A stretch of 64,000 nt of DNA, taken from the NCBI RefSeq assembly GCF_031846645.1, contig NZ_JAVRHN010000001.1:248001-312000 (forward strand), given 5' to 3'. The notes beneath the pieces are model-generated. The model saw only the letters and a list, made by a program, of their open reading frames with translations, did not search any database and was not told the DNA's origin. Shown here piece after piece: positions 28,453-36,431 of this stretch. Both the position numbers and the translations under genes were made by a program. The stretch's first letter is position 1; every line of letters starts with the position of its first letter. The DNA is from Autumnicola psychrophila. Its GTDB lineage: Bacteria; Bacteroidota; Bacteroidia; Flavobacteriales; Flavobacteriaceae.

Positions 28453-30690
28453 ATGATTCCACAAACATTTAAAGAGGTTATCGATTTAGGAGACGGTAGA
28501 ACTATCTCCCTCGAAACCGGAAAATTAGCAAAACAGGCTCATGGGTCGGTTGAGCTAAGAATGGGAAATGCAGTACTTCTTTGTACTGTAGTATCTTCCC
28601 ACACACCAACAACTATGGATTTTTTCCCGTTAACATTAGATTATCGTGAAAAATTTGCAGCCGCAGGACGTTATCCCGGTGGTTTCTTTAAAAGAGAAGC
28701 ACGACCAAGTACAGAAGAAATTCTGGTAATGAGATTGGTAGACAGGGTTCTAAGACCTTTATTCCCTTCAGATTATAAGTTTGAGACTCAGGTAATGATT
28801 CAGCTAATGTCTCATGATGAAGAAGTTATGCCAGATGCGTTGGCTGGTTTGGCAGCATCTGCCGCTATTCAGTTGTCTGATATTCCTTTTGAGGCTCCTA
28901 TTTCTGAAGCAAGAGTTGCCCGTATTAATGGTGAATTTGTTATTAACCCGAGCCGATCACAATTGGCAGAATCAGATATCGACATGATCGTTGGTGCTTC
29001 TGCAGATTCTGTAATGATGGTAGAAGGTGAAATGAAGGAGTGCAGCGAAGAAGAAATGGCAGAAGCCATTAAATTTGCCCACGAAGCTATCAAAAAACAA
29101 GTTGAGGCCCAGGTGAAACTGGCAGAAGCTTTCGGAAAGAAAGCAACACGTGAATACGAAACTGCAAGAGAAGATGAAAGTATTCAGCAGAAAGTACACG
29201 AAGCTGCGTATCAGAAAATTTATGATACTGCCAAAGAAGCTAAGGCTAAACACGACCGTAGCGCTGCATTTTCAGAAATAAAAGAAGAAGTAAAAGCACT
29301 ATTTTCTGAAGAAGAACAGGAAGAAAACGGAGCTCTTATCTCTAAATATTACAAAGCGACTCATAAAGCCGCTATCCGGGATTTAACCCTGAAAGAAGGA
29401 ATTCGTTTAGACGGTAGAAAAACTGACGAAATTCGTCCTATCTGGACAGAAGTAGATTATCTACCTTCCACGCACGGTTCGGCGATTTTCACAAGGGGAG
29501 AAACTCAGGCGCTGGCAACGGTAACTTTGGGAACTTCAAGAGAAGCTAACCAGGTAGATCTTCCAACACACCAGGGCGAAGAAACTTTTTACCTGCATTA
29601 TAACTTCCCTCCTTTTTCCACTGGAGAAGCTTACCCTTTAAGAGGAACTTCAAGAAGGGAAATAGGACACGGTAACCTGGCACAACGTGCACTTAAAAAC
29701 ATGATCCCTGCAGATTGCCCTTATACAGTGAGAGTAGTTTCTGAAGTTTTAGAATCTAACGGTTCTTCTTCTATGGCAACGGTATGTGCCGGAACAATGG
29801 CACTTATGGACGCCGGAATTAATCTTAAAAAGCCGGTTTCAGGAATCGCAATGGGATTAATTTCCCAGGGAGATGACTACGCCGTACTTTCTGATATTTT
29901 AGGAGATGAGGATGCTTTAGGTGATATGGACTTTAAAGTAACCGGTACCGAAGATGGAATTACCGCCTGCCAGATGGACATTAAAGTAAAAGGACTTTCT
30001 TATGAAATCCTTGTTAATGCACTAAAACAGGCAAGAGCCGGAAGATTACATATTCTTGATAAACTTGCAGAAAGCATTTCTGAACCAAGCAAGAGTGTTA
30101 AAGCTCACGCCCCAAAAATTATTACCAGAACTATACCTGGTGAATTTATTGGAGCACTTATTGGGCCTGGAGGAAAAGTTATTCAGGAACTTCAGAAATC
30201 TACAGGAACTGAGATAGTAATTAACGAAGTAGACGAACAGGGAGTTGTTGAAATTCTGGGAACTAACCAGGAAGGAATAGATAAAGTTCTTGCAAAAATA
30301 GATTCTATTCTATTTAAACCAGAAAAAGGAAGCGTTTACGAAGTAAAAGTGATTAAAATCCTTGATTTTGGTGCAGTTGTAGAATATGTTGATGCTCCGG
30401 GTAACGAAGTATTACTACATATTTCTGAATTGGCGTGGGATCGTACAGACAATGTTACTGATGTTGTAAACCTTGGTGATGTTATAGACGTTAAATATTT
30501 TGGAGTTGATCCTAAGACCCGTAAGGAAAAAGTATCGCGTAAAGCTTTACTTAACAAACCTGAAGGATACCAGGCAAGACCTCCAAGAGATAATGACCGT
30601 AACGACAGAGGTCGTGACAACAGAGGTTCTCGTGACAACCGTGGACGTGATGACCGCAGCAGAGGAAGAGATCGTAGAAAAGACGATTAA
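28453..30690 (+). CDS. pnp: Polyribonucleotide nucleotidyltransferase (PNPase)
   Basis: The 745-residue phosphorolytic 3'-5' exoribonuclease acts in mRNA turnover. Order: first RNase PH domain with 'FFKREARPSTEEILVMRLVDR'-type motif near residue 76; an alpha-helical linker rich in Glu/Lys; the second, catalytic RNase PH domain with 'GIRLDGRKTDEIRPI', 'HYNFPPFSTGE' and 'LGDEDALGDMDFKV'; a KH domain with 'IGPGGKVIQELQ' (about 569-580); an S1 domain with 'GSVYEVKVIKILDFGAVVEY'; and a short Arg/Asp/Gly/Asn-rich tail of about 35 residues that probably contacts RNA. A clear terminator follows. Confidence 0.97.
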   Translation: MIPQTFKEVIDLGDGRTISLETGKLAKQAHGSVELRMGNAVLLCTVVSSHTPTTMDFFPLTLDYREKFAAAGRYPGGFFKREARPSTEEILVMRLVDRVLRPLFPSDYKFETQVMIQLMSHDEEVMPDALAGLAASAAIQLSDIPFEAPISEARVARINGEFVINPSRSQLAESDIDMIVGASADSVMMVEGEMKECSEEEMAEAIKFAHEAIKKQVEAQVKLAEAFGKKATREYETAREDESIQQKVHEAAYQKIYDTAKEAKAKHDRSAAFSEIKEEVKALFSEEEQEENGALISKYYKATHKAAIRDLTLKEGIRLDGRKTDEIRPIWTEVDYLPSTHGSAIFTRGETQALATVTLGTSREANQVDLPTHQGEETFYLHYNFPPFSTGEAYPLRGTSRREIGHGNLAQRALKNMIPADCPYTVRVVSEVLESNGSSSMATVCAGTMALMDAGINLKKPVSGIAMGLISQGDDYAVLSDILGDEDALGDMDFKVTGTEDGITACQMDIKVKGLSYEILVNALKQARAGRLHILDKLAESISEPSKSVKAHAPKIITRTIPGEFIGALIGPGGKVIQELQKSTGTEIVINEVDEQGVVEILGTNQEGIDKVLAKIDSILFKPEKGSVYEVKVIKILDFGAVVEYVDAPGNEVLLHISELAWDRTDNVTDVVNLGDVIDVKYFGVDPKTRKEKVSRKALLNKPEGYQARPPRDNDRNDRGRDNRGSRDNRGRDDRSRGRDRRKDD

Positions 30691-30714
30691 TTCTTTCTGA
30701 ATTATATAGAATAA

Positions 30715-30748
30715 ATGCCCCTGAAGAAATTCAGGGGCATTTTTTTTT
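30715..30748 (+). terminator. Rho-independent terminator after pnp
   Basis: ATGCCCCTGA (30715-30724) pairs perfectly with TCAGGGGCAT (30731-30740) across a 6-base loop and is followed by eight T. Confidence 0.95.
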
Positions 30749-30811
30749 GCTAAACTGCATTTCTAAACAAAGCAGTAAATAATAAAGGTTTTAACTTCAT
30801 ATTTTACCTGA

Positions 30812-31093
30812 TTTTATCTGGAAGTAGCTCCATTTCCTCCTGGAAATCCTAAGAAAGGATTTGCTTCTTTCTCTGGTAGAATCGGGAAACATTTGGGAAA
30901 TTTAGATAGAAATGGATTTTACTTAAGGGGCGATATTGGATATTACATTCCCATTTTCAACCATTTCTCTTTATTTTTAAAAGGAATCTATACTCATCAA
31001 AGGCTATATAAAGCATTCTCTGAGTTTAAAGAACCAGTAAATCTATGCACTTTTAATGGTGTCGGCTTTGGCTTCGGAATTGAAATATATTAG
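30812..31093 (+). pseudogene. Probable decayed gene fragment, C-terminus of an outer-membrane-type protein
   Basis: An open frame from the stop at 30809 to TAG at 31091-31093 encodes about 93 residues with no ATG near its start. 'APFPPGNPKKGFASFSGRIG' is followed by alternating hydrophobic strands and ends 'GVGFGFGIEIY', a barrel-like C-terminus. The only in-frame initiation codon is a TTG at 30893, which would cut the conserved-looking part. No signal peptide or upstream extension is found, and the pnp terminator lies just before it. I infer a remnant of a larger beta-barrel gene; a short real protein is possible. Confidence 0.4.
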
Positions 31094-31129
31094 CTTGTGC
31101 AACAAATAAAAGACATTACATATCATTTG

Positions 31130-31711
31130 ATGAAAAAATTAAGCTTAATGAAAAAGTTTCTCTTGACCTTAACCCTTTGCGGACTGGCCTTTATCGCCAA
31201 ATCACAAAATGCAAGTGTAGAAGAATCTACTTATGGAATCCAAACCGGAGTATTGGGAATTTGGGTACATAATGAAGCCAAATTGTCAAATCAGATAGCT
31301 TTACGAAGCGAGATTGGATTCGATAGCGGTATTTTTGGCGGAATGTTTTATGAAGATATTGGTTTTTTAATGGCACCTGTAATTACCTTAGAACCAAGAT
31401 GGTATTATAATCTAGACAAACGAATTTCAAAATCGCGAAATATTGCCGGAAACAGCGGAAATTTTGTATCATTAAAAACAAGTTATAATACTGATTGGTT
31501 TGTAATTTCTAATTATGACCATATAAATATTATTAATCAGGTTTCCATCGTTCCAACCTGGGGCATAAAACGAAATTTAGGACGGCATTTCACCTATGAA
31601 GCCGGTTTCGGGCTTGGATATAGATATTCATTTGCTAAAAGTGCCGGTTATAGAGAAAATGAAGGAGAAGCTGCTGTCAACCTGCATTTAAGAATTGGTT
31701 ACAGATTCTAA
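31130..31711 (+). CDS. Hypothetical outer-membrane beta-barrel protein
   Basis: The product is 193 residues from the ATG at 31130; an in-frame ATG at 31148 is an equally good start. The signal peptide 'MKKFLLTLTLCGLAFIAKSQ' is followed by about eight amphipathic strands such as 'IALRSEIGFDSGIFGG', 'VITLEPRWYYNLDKRI' and 'FTYEAGFGLGYRYSF'. The chain ends in 'LHLRIGYRF' with terminal Phe, the outer-membrane insertion signal. A GTG start at 31097 is rejected because it adds a hydrophilic stretch before the signal. The function is unknown. It is followed by the repeat island at 31742-32167. Confidence 0.7.
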   Translation: MKKLSLMKKFLLTLTLCGLAFIAKSQNASVEESTYGIQTGVLGIWVHNEAKLSNQIALRSEIGFDSGIFGGMFYEDIGFLMAPVITLEPRWYYNLDKRISKSRNIAGNSGNFVSLKTSYNTDWFVISNYDHINIINQVSIVPTWGIKRNLGRHFTYEAGFGLGYRYSFAKSAGYRENEGEAAVNLHLRIGYRF

Positions 31712-31741
31712 TGTTTTGAATTATTGAGTAAATGAAGACTG

Positions 31742-32104
31742 AAAAATGGCAATTATCGTCCTGAAAGAGGATTAAAGAGCGCGGCGCTGCAAGAGTCAAG
31801 AAGCAAGATGAAAATTTGAACTTGAACTATTTTAAATTTTTTGTTCTGAGTGGTTGTGTTAAAATGGCAATTATCGTCCTACTTTGAGATATTTTGAATT
31901 TTCCAAAACTCACAAATCACAATTAAATTGCACGACTTAACAACAAACAATAAACAACAAACGATTTAAAACGATGCTCCAAAATGCCAATTTTCGACCT
32001 GCATGAGTTAAGAATATGAACTGGTGTTACAACCCCGGGAAGAATTTGATAAAAGCTCAATTTTAAATCTTGAATGAGGCTTCTAAAATGGCAATTATTG
32101 ACAT
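31742..32104 (+). repeat. Array of four dispersed-motif copies
   Basis: Copies are at 31742-31762 (AAAAATGGCAATTATCGTCCT), 31861-31880 (AAAATGGCAATTATCGTCCT), 31981-32000 (AAAATGCCAATTTTCGACCT) and 32085-32104 (AAAATGGCAATTATTGACAT). Their spacings are about 119, 120 and 104 bases. All are in the same orientation, and the spacers are not obviously alike. Confidence 0.8.
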
Positions 32105-32124
32105 GAATGTCAGGAGGGATAGTT

Positions 32125-32167
32125 CCTCCCCTCTTTTCAAGGGGAGGTGGCCGTAGGCCGGAGGGGT
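32125..32167. repeat. Intergenic inverted repeat CCTCCCC...GGGGAGGTGGCCGTAGGCC
   Basis: CCTCCCC (32125-32131) pairs with GGGGAGG (32141-32147); a second small palindrome GGCCGTAGGCC (32149-32159) and GGAGGGGT follow. It ends 22 bases before the lipoprotein stop codon. It resembles GC-rich intergenic repeats common in flavobacterial genomes, from memory. Confidence 0.6.
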
Positions 32168-32188
32168 AAAAGCTGCATATACTGAGTA

Positions 32189-32668
32189 TTACTGAAGTTC
32201 AACTTCTACTAAATAAAATAAATAATAAAACTCCCTAAGTTCTATTGTTTGATTATTATAAGCAACACCAGTAGGAATATAATAATTTCCACCACAAGGA
32301 ATTTCTGTGTATTCTGCAGTAAATTTTAATGCAATAGTTTCGTTTTCGTTCAACTGGATAACATATTCAGCTAATTCCTCTTGAATATATAATTGAATTG
32401 TATTATCGAATTCTCTAATTTCTGAAGTGGGATTTATATCTTCATTTGCTGGATTGAACCTAAAACCTTCTCCCTGTTGGATAACTATCTCACTTGGATC
32501 AATCATTCCATTTTCAATTAAATTGTTACCATTGGAATCTATCAACTTGATATATAAAGCAGGAAACGCCATATCAAATTGAAGTGGGCAGTCTATTCCT
32601 TCATCATCCTCATTTGAACAACTTATAAGTAATATTCCAAATATCATTAAACTGATATTTTTTTTCAT
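32189..32668 (-). CDS. Hypothetical small lipoprotein
   Basis: The 159-residue protein starts at the ATG at 32668, where a lipoprotein signal 'MKKNISLMIFGILLISC' with a clear lipobox (LLISC) begins. The longer frame from 32800 adds an unlikely 44 residues across a repeat-rich region. After the lipid Cys there is an acidic 'SNEDDEG' linker, which in Bacteroidota can act as a surface-export signal. A beta-rich domain of unknown family follows. The final 'YYLFYLVEVELQ' is hydrophobic. Function unknown. Confidence 0.65.
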   Translation of the reverse strand: MKKNISLMIFGILLISCSNEDDEGIDCPLQFDMAFPALYIKLIDSNGNNLIENGMIDPSEIVIQQGEGFRFNPANEDINPTSEIREFDNTIQLYIQEELAEYVIQLNENETIALKFTAEYTEIPCGGNYYIPTGVAYNNQTIELREFYYLFYLVEVELQ

Positions 32669-32772
32669 GATGTTGTTTTCTTTTAGATGCTGAAATACTG
32701 AAATGGTTGCGTGTAAATATCTGCAACCTTTTAATAAATGTAAATTAAACATTATTTTTTGCAGAAATTTTT

Positions 32773-32858
32773 GCGTTAGGGATTGCAGCGGAAAGCCCAC
32801 AGCGACTGGAAGGAGCGAGGACTTGTAGCGGAAAGCCCGGCCCGAAGGGCAACGTCCA
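32773..32858 (+). repeat. REP-like element, copy B (GCGTnAGGGAT...GCCCGGCCCG)
   Basis: It begins GCGTTAGGGATTGCAGCGG and ends GTAGCGGAAAGCCCGGCCCG followed by AAGGGCAACGTCCA. It matches copy A at 17777-17837 at both ends but has a longer and different middle. GCGTT at the start is complementary to AACGY at the end, so the whole unit may fold. Confidence 0.65.
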
Positions 32859-32942
32859 CAAAAAAGTTTTTAAGGTTTTTTGTAACATTTCGACTACTCT
32901 TTACGTATAAACTAATACAAGAGCTATTCACATTATAAATCC

Positions 32943-32948
32943 AAGGAG
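32943..32948 (+). promoter_or_regulatory. Strong Shine-Dalgarno sequence AAGGAG before rpoD
   Basis: AAGGAG lies 7 bases before the rpoD ATG (32956), an ideal spacing. Most genes in this window have no such sequence, as expected for Bacteroidota, so it stands out. Confidence 0.75.
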
Positions 32949-32955
32949 AAGATAG

Positions 32956-33819
32956 ATGAGACAACTTAAGATTACGAAGCAGGTTACTAACCGTGAAACT
33001 GCTTCGCTGGATAAGTATTTGCAAGAAATTGGTAAGGTTGATTTAATTACTGCCGACGAAGAGGTAGAATTGGCTCAGCGAATTAAAGCGGGTGATGACC
33101 GTGCTTTGGAAAAATTGACTAAAGCGAATTTACGTTTTGTGGTTTCGGTTGCAAAACAGTATCAAAACCAGGGATTAACACTTCCCGATTTAATTAATGA
33201 AGGAAATTTAGGGCTTATAAAAGCTGCGAAACGTTTTGATGAAACGCGTGGTTTTAAGTTTATTTCCTATGCTGTATGGTGGATTCGCCAGTCTATTTTA
33301 CAAGCATTGGCCGAGCAGTCGCGTATTGTGCGTTTGCCGCTAAACAAAATTGGTTCTATTAACAAGATCAACAAAACTTTTGCTTTTCTTGAACAATCTC
33401 ATGAGCGCCCACCGAGTGCTGAAGAGATCGCCAAAGAACTGGACATGACGATTAATGATGTTAAGGAATCTATGAAAAATTCCGGACGTCATGTATCTAT
33501 GGACGCGCCTTTGGTTGAAGGGGAAGATTCCAACCTGTACGATGTACTTCGGAGTGGTGAGTCACCAAACCCAGACAAAGAGTTGCTGCATGAGTCACTT
33601 AGAACTGAAATTGAGCGTGCTTTGGAAACATTGACTCCGCGTGAGGCTGATGTGATTCGTCTTTATTTTGGATTGGGAGACCAACATCCTATGACGCTTG
33701 AAGAAATTGGCGAGACTTTTGATTTAACACGTGAGAGAGTTAGACAGATTAAAGAAAAAGCAATTAGAAGATTGAAACACACTTCCAGGAGTAAGATTCT
33801 AAAGACTTACTTAGGATAA
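32956..33819 (+). CDS. rpoD: Primary sigma-70 factor RpoD (short Bacteroidota type)
   Basis: The 287-residue protein is the housekeeping sigma factor. It lacks region 1.1 and the long non-conserved region, as is normal for this phylum. Region 1.2 is at the N-terminus ('SLDKYLQEIGKVDLITADEE'). Region 2 contains 'ANLRFVVSVAKQYQNQGLTL', 'DLINEGNLGLIKAAKRFD' and the -10 recognition helix 'FKFISYAVWWIRQSILQAL'. Region 3 follows. Region 4 has 'EIGETFDLTRERVRQIKEKA', the -35 helix-turn-helix. The start is fixed by the Shine-Dalgarno sequence and family N-terminus. A terminator follows at 33899-33926. This factor would read the TAnnTTTG promoters listed here. Confidence 0.96.
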   Translation: MRQLKITKQVTNRETASLDKYLQEIGKVDLITADEEVELAQRIKAGDDRALEKLTKANLRFVVSVAKQYQNQGLTLPDLINEGNLGLIKAAKRFDETRGFKFISYAVWWIRQSILQALAEQSRIVRLPLNKIGSINKINKTFAFLEQSHERPPSAEEIAKELDMTINDVKESMKNSGRHVSMDAPLVEGEDSNLYDVLRSGESPNPDKELLHESLRTEIERALETLTPREADVIRLYFGLGDQHPMTLEEIGETFDLTRERVRQIKEKAIRRLKHTSRSKILKTYLG

Positions 33820-33898
33820 GATATTTAAGATGACAACAGTTTAGCTGCGGAGTGATGACCGTGGCAGAAATAACTGTTCGTTTTTTGATTGATGAATG

Positions 33899-33926
33899 AC
33901 CCCGGAGTGATGACCGGGGTTTTTTA
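33899..33926 (+). terminator. Rho-independent terminator after rpoD
   Basis: ACCCCGG (33899-33905) pairs with CCGGGGT (33914-33920) around loop AGTGATGA and is followed by a T run. The same 14 bases CGGAGTGATGACCG also occur at 33848-33861 in a weaker hairpin, so the loop and inner stem are duplicated. Confidence 0.88.
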
Positions 33927-34037
33927 TGCTTAATGTGTACCTGGAACTCATGGTTCTACTGCTTCTTTTAGAAACTAAACTTTTGTTAATCCTTCTTTAC
34001 AGTATTCCTATTCTGCGTAATTTATCTTTAAAAAAGT

Positions 34038-34907
34038 ATGGAAAAGCAGCAAAAAGTTTTAGTCGCAGGAGCATCTGGGTCTTTGGGACTGGAGATAGTA
34101 AAAGTGCTGAATGCACAGGGGCGACCTATTCGGGCACTCACAAGTTCGGATGAGGGAAAAGAAAAACTTATTCCGTACACCAACGACATTTGGAAAGCCG
34201 ACGCCAGTAAAGGTGGTGACGCAATAGCGAACATCACAGAAGGTGTGGACACGGTGATTTCGGCATTAGGAAACAGCATAAGCCTCTTTACTCCCAATGA
34301 AAAGTCTTTTTACAAAATTGACTATCAATCCAACCAAAACATCTTACGGGACGCAGAAAAACATGGTGTAAAAAGATTTGTTTATACCTCTATTAAAGGT
34401 GCTGATGTAGAGGAAGATTACACCGTAGCCCGTGCTCATAAATTATTTGAACAGGCGCTGCGTGCCACAGACATTAATTCTACTATTATAAGACCTGTGG
34501 GATTTTTCTCCGGACTGCATGACCTTGTGATAATGGCAAAGAGAAAAGTTATTCCACTAATTGGAGATGGAAGCGCCAAAACCAATAGTATCCATCATGC
34601 AGACCTCGCCAAGGTGGTTTGCCGGTATGTGGATGAAGGGCCGGAAGTAACGGAAGTAGGAGGACCAGAAATCCATACCCGCCTGGAAATGGCAGAAATG
34701 ATCCAGGAAACTATAGGCGGAAAAATTGTAAAAGTCCCTGAAGTTATCGCAGAAATCGGCTTGAAACTTCCCAATTTCTTTGAAGACATTCATGAGAAAC
34801 TGGACTATTTTAAGTTTGTCACTACCAATGATATGATCGGCGAAAAAAACGGTAATATCACCTTTAAAGAATACTTAGCTAATTTAGACAAAAATCAATT
34901 ACCTTAA
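34038..34907 (+). CDS. NmrA-like / atypical short-chain dehydrogenase
   Basis: The 289-residue protein has an N-terminal Rossmann motif 'VLVAGASGSLGLEIVKVL' (about 7-24) and 'VDTVISALGNS', with 'VKRFVYTSIKGAD' later, typical of the atypical SDR5/NmrA group that bind NAD(P). No classical YxxxK pair is evident, so it may be a sensor or a reductase of unknown substrate. Its stop overlaps the start of the next gene (TAATG), so it is translationally coupled to the phytoene-dehydrogenase-like enzyme. The two probably act on the same lipid or isoprenoid-type substrate; that is inference. Confidence 0.78.
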   Translation: MEKQQKVLVAGASGSLGLEIVKVLNAQGRPIRALTSSDEGKEKLIPYTNDIWKADASKGGDAIANITEGVDTVISALGNSISLFTPNEKSFYKIDYQSNQNILRDAEKHGVKRFVYTSIKGADVEEDYTVARAHKLFEQALRATDINSTIIRPVGFFSGLHDLVIMAKRKVIPLIGDGSAKTNSIHHADLAKVVCRYVDEGPEVTEVGGPEIHTRLEMAEMIQETIGGKIVKVPEVIAEIGLKLPNFFEDIHEKLDYFKFVTTNDMIGEKNGNITFKEYLANLDKNQLP

Positions 34908-36346
34908 TGTCACAAAAGTATGACGCGATTATAATAGGAAGTGGTTCCAATGGATTGGCTGCGGCTATTCATCTTCAACAAAAGGGGCTGAAAACAGCCA
35001 TTTTTGAGCAGGCTTCTTCCCCTGGTGGTTCCACCCGAACGGAAGAAGTTACACTGCCGGGCTTTAAGCACGATATTGGCTCTGCAATTTTGCCGATGGG
35101 CGTTGCGTCTCCTTTTTTTAGAACTCTACCCCTTGACGAACATGGGTTGGAATGGATTTATCCCGATATTCCTTATGCTCATCCATTTGATGATGGTACT
35201 GCCCTCGCTTGTTTTCAGGATATTGACAGGACAGCTGCGCAGCTGTATAAGGATGAGAACTCCTATAAAAAACTTTTTAAGCCCATTGTAGAGAAATGGA
35301 CTCAAATAGAAAACAACCTCCTGGGACCATTGTCATTTCCAGATCACCCTGTTGAATTGGTGAAATTTGGATTAAAAGCACTGCCATCTGCAAAAATGTT
35401 AGCTAACCATTATTTTAAAGAAGATAAAAGCAAAGTCTTTTTCTATGGCTCTGCGGCTCATTCCACTTTACCGCTAAACACAATTGCTTCGGCCTCTTTC
35501 GGACTTGTGCTCACTACAATGGCACACAAATTTGGATGGCCTTTCCCTAAGGGTGGCGCAGGAAAATTTGTTGAAGCACTCCTCTCCTACTATAAATCTA
35601 TGGGAGGTAAAATTTTTCTGAATAAAAAGGTGGAGGATGTAAACGAACTTCCTAAAGCAAAAGCATATCTTTTTGATGTTACCCCGGAACAACTCCTAAA
35701 AATAAAAGGAACCGAATTCCCTTCGCTATACCGTAAAAGGATGGGGAATTATAACTATGGCGCAGGAGTTTTTAAAATCGACTGGGCTTTAAGCGAACCT
35801 ATTCCTTTTACGAGCGAAAAATGCCGAAAAGCAGGTACAATACATCTCGGTTTTACAAAAAAGGAAATGGAAGAATCTGAAGATTCCGTTCATAACAATC
35901 GCGCGAGTGATACTCCTTATGTATTAATCGCACAACATTCAGTTTTTGATAATACCCGCGCCCCAGATGGCAAACACACTGCCTGGGCCTACTGTCATGT
36001 CGAAAATGGAAGCACCAAAGATTTTACAAAACAAATAGAAGACCAAATAGAAAGAGCCGCTCCCGGATTTAAAGATTGCATCCTTGCTAAATCTACAATG
36101 AATACTCATCAACTGGAAGTGTTTAATCCCAACATCATAGGTGGGGATATCAATGGCGGAAAACAAGATATCACTCAGCTCTTTACCCGGCCAATAGCAA
36201 AAATATCTCCTTATTCGACTCCTAATTCCAGTATTTATATCTGCTCTTCTTCAACTCCACCGGGTGGTGGCGTACATGGGATGAGCGGATTTAATGCTGC
36301 AAAAAAGGTGATTTCAGATCATTTTAATGAATTGAAGCAGAAATAA
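34907..36346 (+). CDS. Phytoene-dehydrogenase-like FAD oxidoreductase
   Basis: The 479-residue flavoprotein has the N-terminal dinucleotide motif 'DAIIIGSGSNGLAAAIHL' and 'EQASSPGGSTRTEEVTLPGF', the signature of the phytoene desaturase/CrtI-like and retinol-saturase-like family. The C-terminal 'YICSSSTPPGGGVHGMSGF' is the second FAD contact of this family. The substrate is unknown; the gene is not beside carotenoid synthesis genes, so it need not act on phytoene. It starts on the last base of the NmrA-like gene's stop codon. Confidence 0.82.
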   Translation: MSQKYDAIIIGSGSNGLAAAIHLQQKGLKTAIFEQASSPGGSTRTEEVTLPGFKHDIGSAILPMGVASPFFRTLPLDEHGLEWIYPDIPYAHPFDDGTALACFQDIDRTAAQLYKDENSYKKLFKPIVEKWTQIENNLLGPLSFPDHPVELVKFGLKALPSAKMLANHYFKEDKSKVFFYGSAAHSTLPLNTIASASFGLVLTTMAHKFGWPFPKGGAGKFVEALLSYYKSMGGKIFLNKKVEDVNELPKAKAYLFDVTPEQLLKIKGTEFPSLYRKRMGNYNYGAGVFKIDWALSEPIPFTSEKCRKAGTIHLGFTKKEMEESEDSVHNNRASDTPYVLIAQHSVFDNTRAPDGKHTAWAYCHVENGSTKDFTKQIEDQIERAAPGFKDCILAKSTMNTHQLEVFNPNIIGGDINGGKQDITQLFTRPIAKISPYSTPNSSIYICSSSTPPGGGVHGMSGFNAAKKVISDHFNELKQK

Positions 36347-36393
36347 ACTCGATCAAGGCAAAATTAAGGTATAAACAGTTCTTAATTTTTCGG

Positions 36394-36401
36394 TATTTTT
36401 G
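36394..36401 (+). promoter_or_regulatory. Putative -7 promoter box TATTTTTG for the BLUF gene
   Basis: This TAnnTTTG match lies 31 bases before the ATG at 36432. It makes the upstream in-frame codon at 36399, which overlaps the box, an unlikely start. Confidence 0.45.
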
Positions 36402-36431
36402 GCATCAAGTCTAACCAAATTAACAACCCAT

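Larger units (their letters stand above)
31712..32188. other. Repeat island in a convergent intergenic region
   Basis: These 477 bases carry no supported gene. They hold four plus-strand copies of the dispersed motif and then the CCTCCCC/GGGGAGG inverted repeat. The sequence between motifs is AT-rich with runs such as 'caacaaacaataaacaac' and shows no reading frame worth calling. Confidence 0.7.
32669..32955. other. Divergent region between the lipoprotein gene and rpoD
   Basis: These 287 bases contain the second REP-like element (32773-32858) and the rpoD leader with a Shine-Dalgarno sequence. An open frame on the minus strand (32776-33024) overlaps the repeat and rpoD and is not credible. 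Confidence 0.6.

Noticed and set aside
32776..33024. 82-residue minus-strand frame upstream of rpoD
   Set aside because: It spans the REP-like element and the start of rpoD; no family or signal is visible.
33926..34153. 75-residue plus-strand frame between rpoD and the NmrA-like gene
   Set aside because: It starts within the rpoD terminator T run and overlaps the better-supported gene at 34038.
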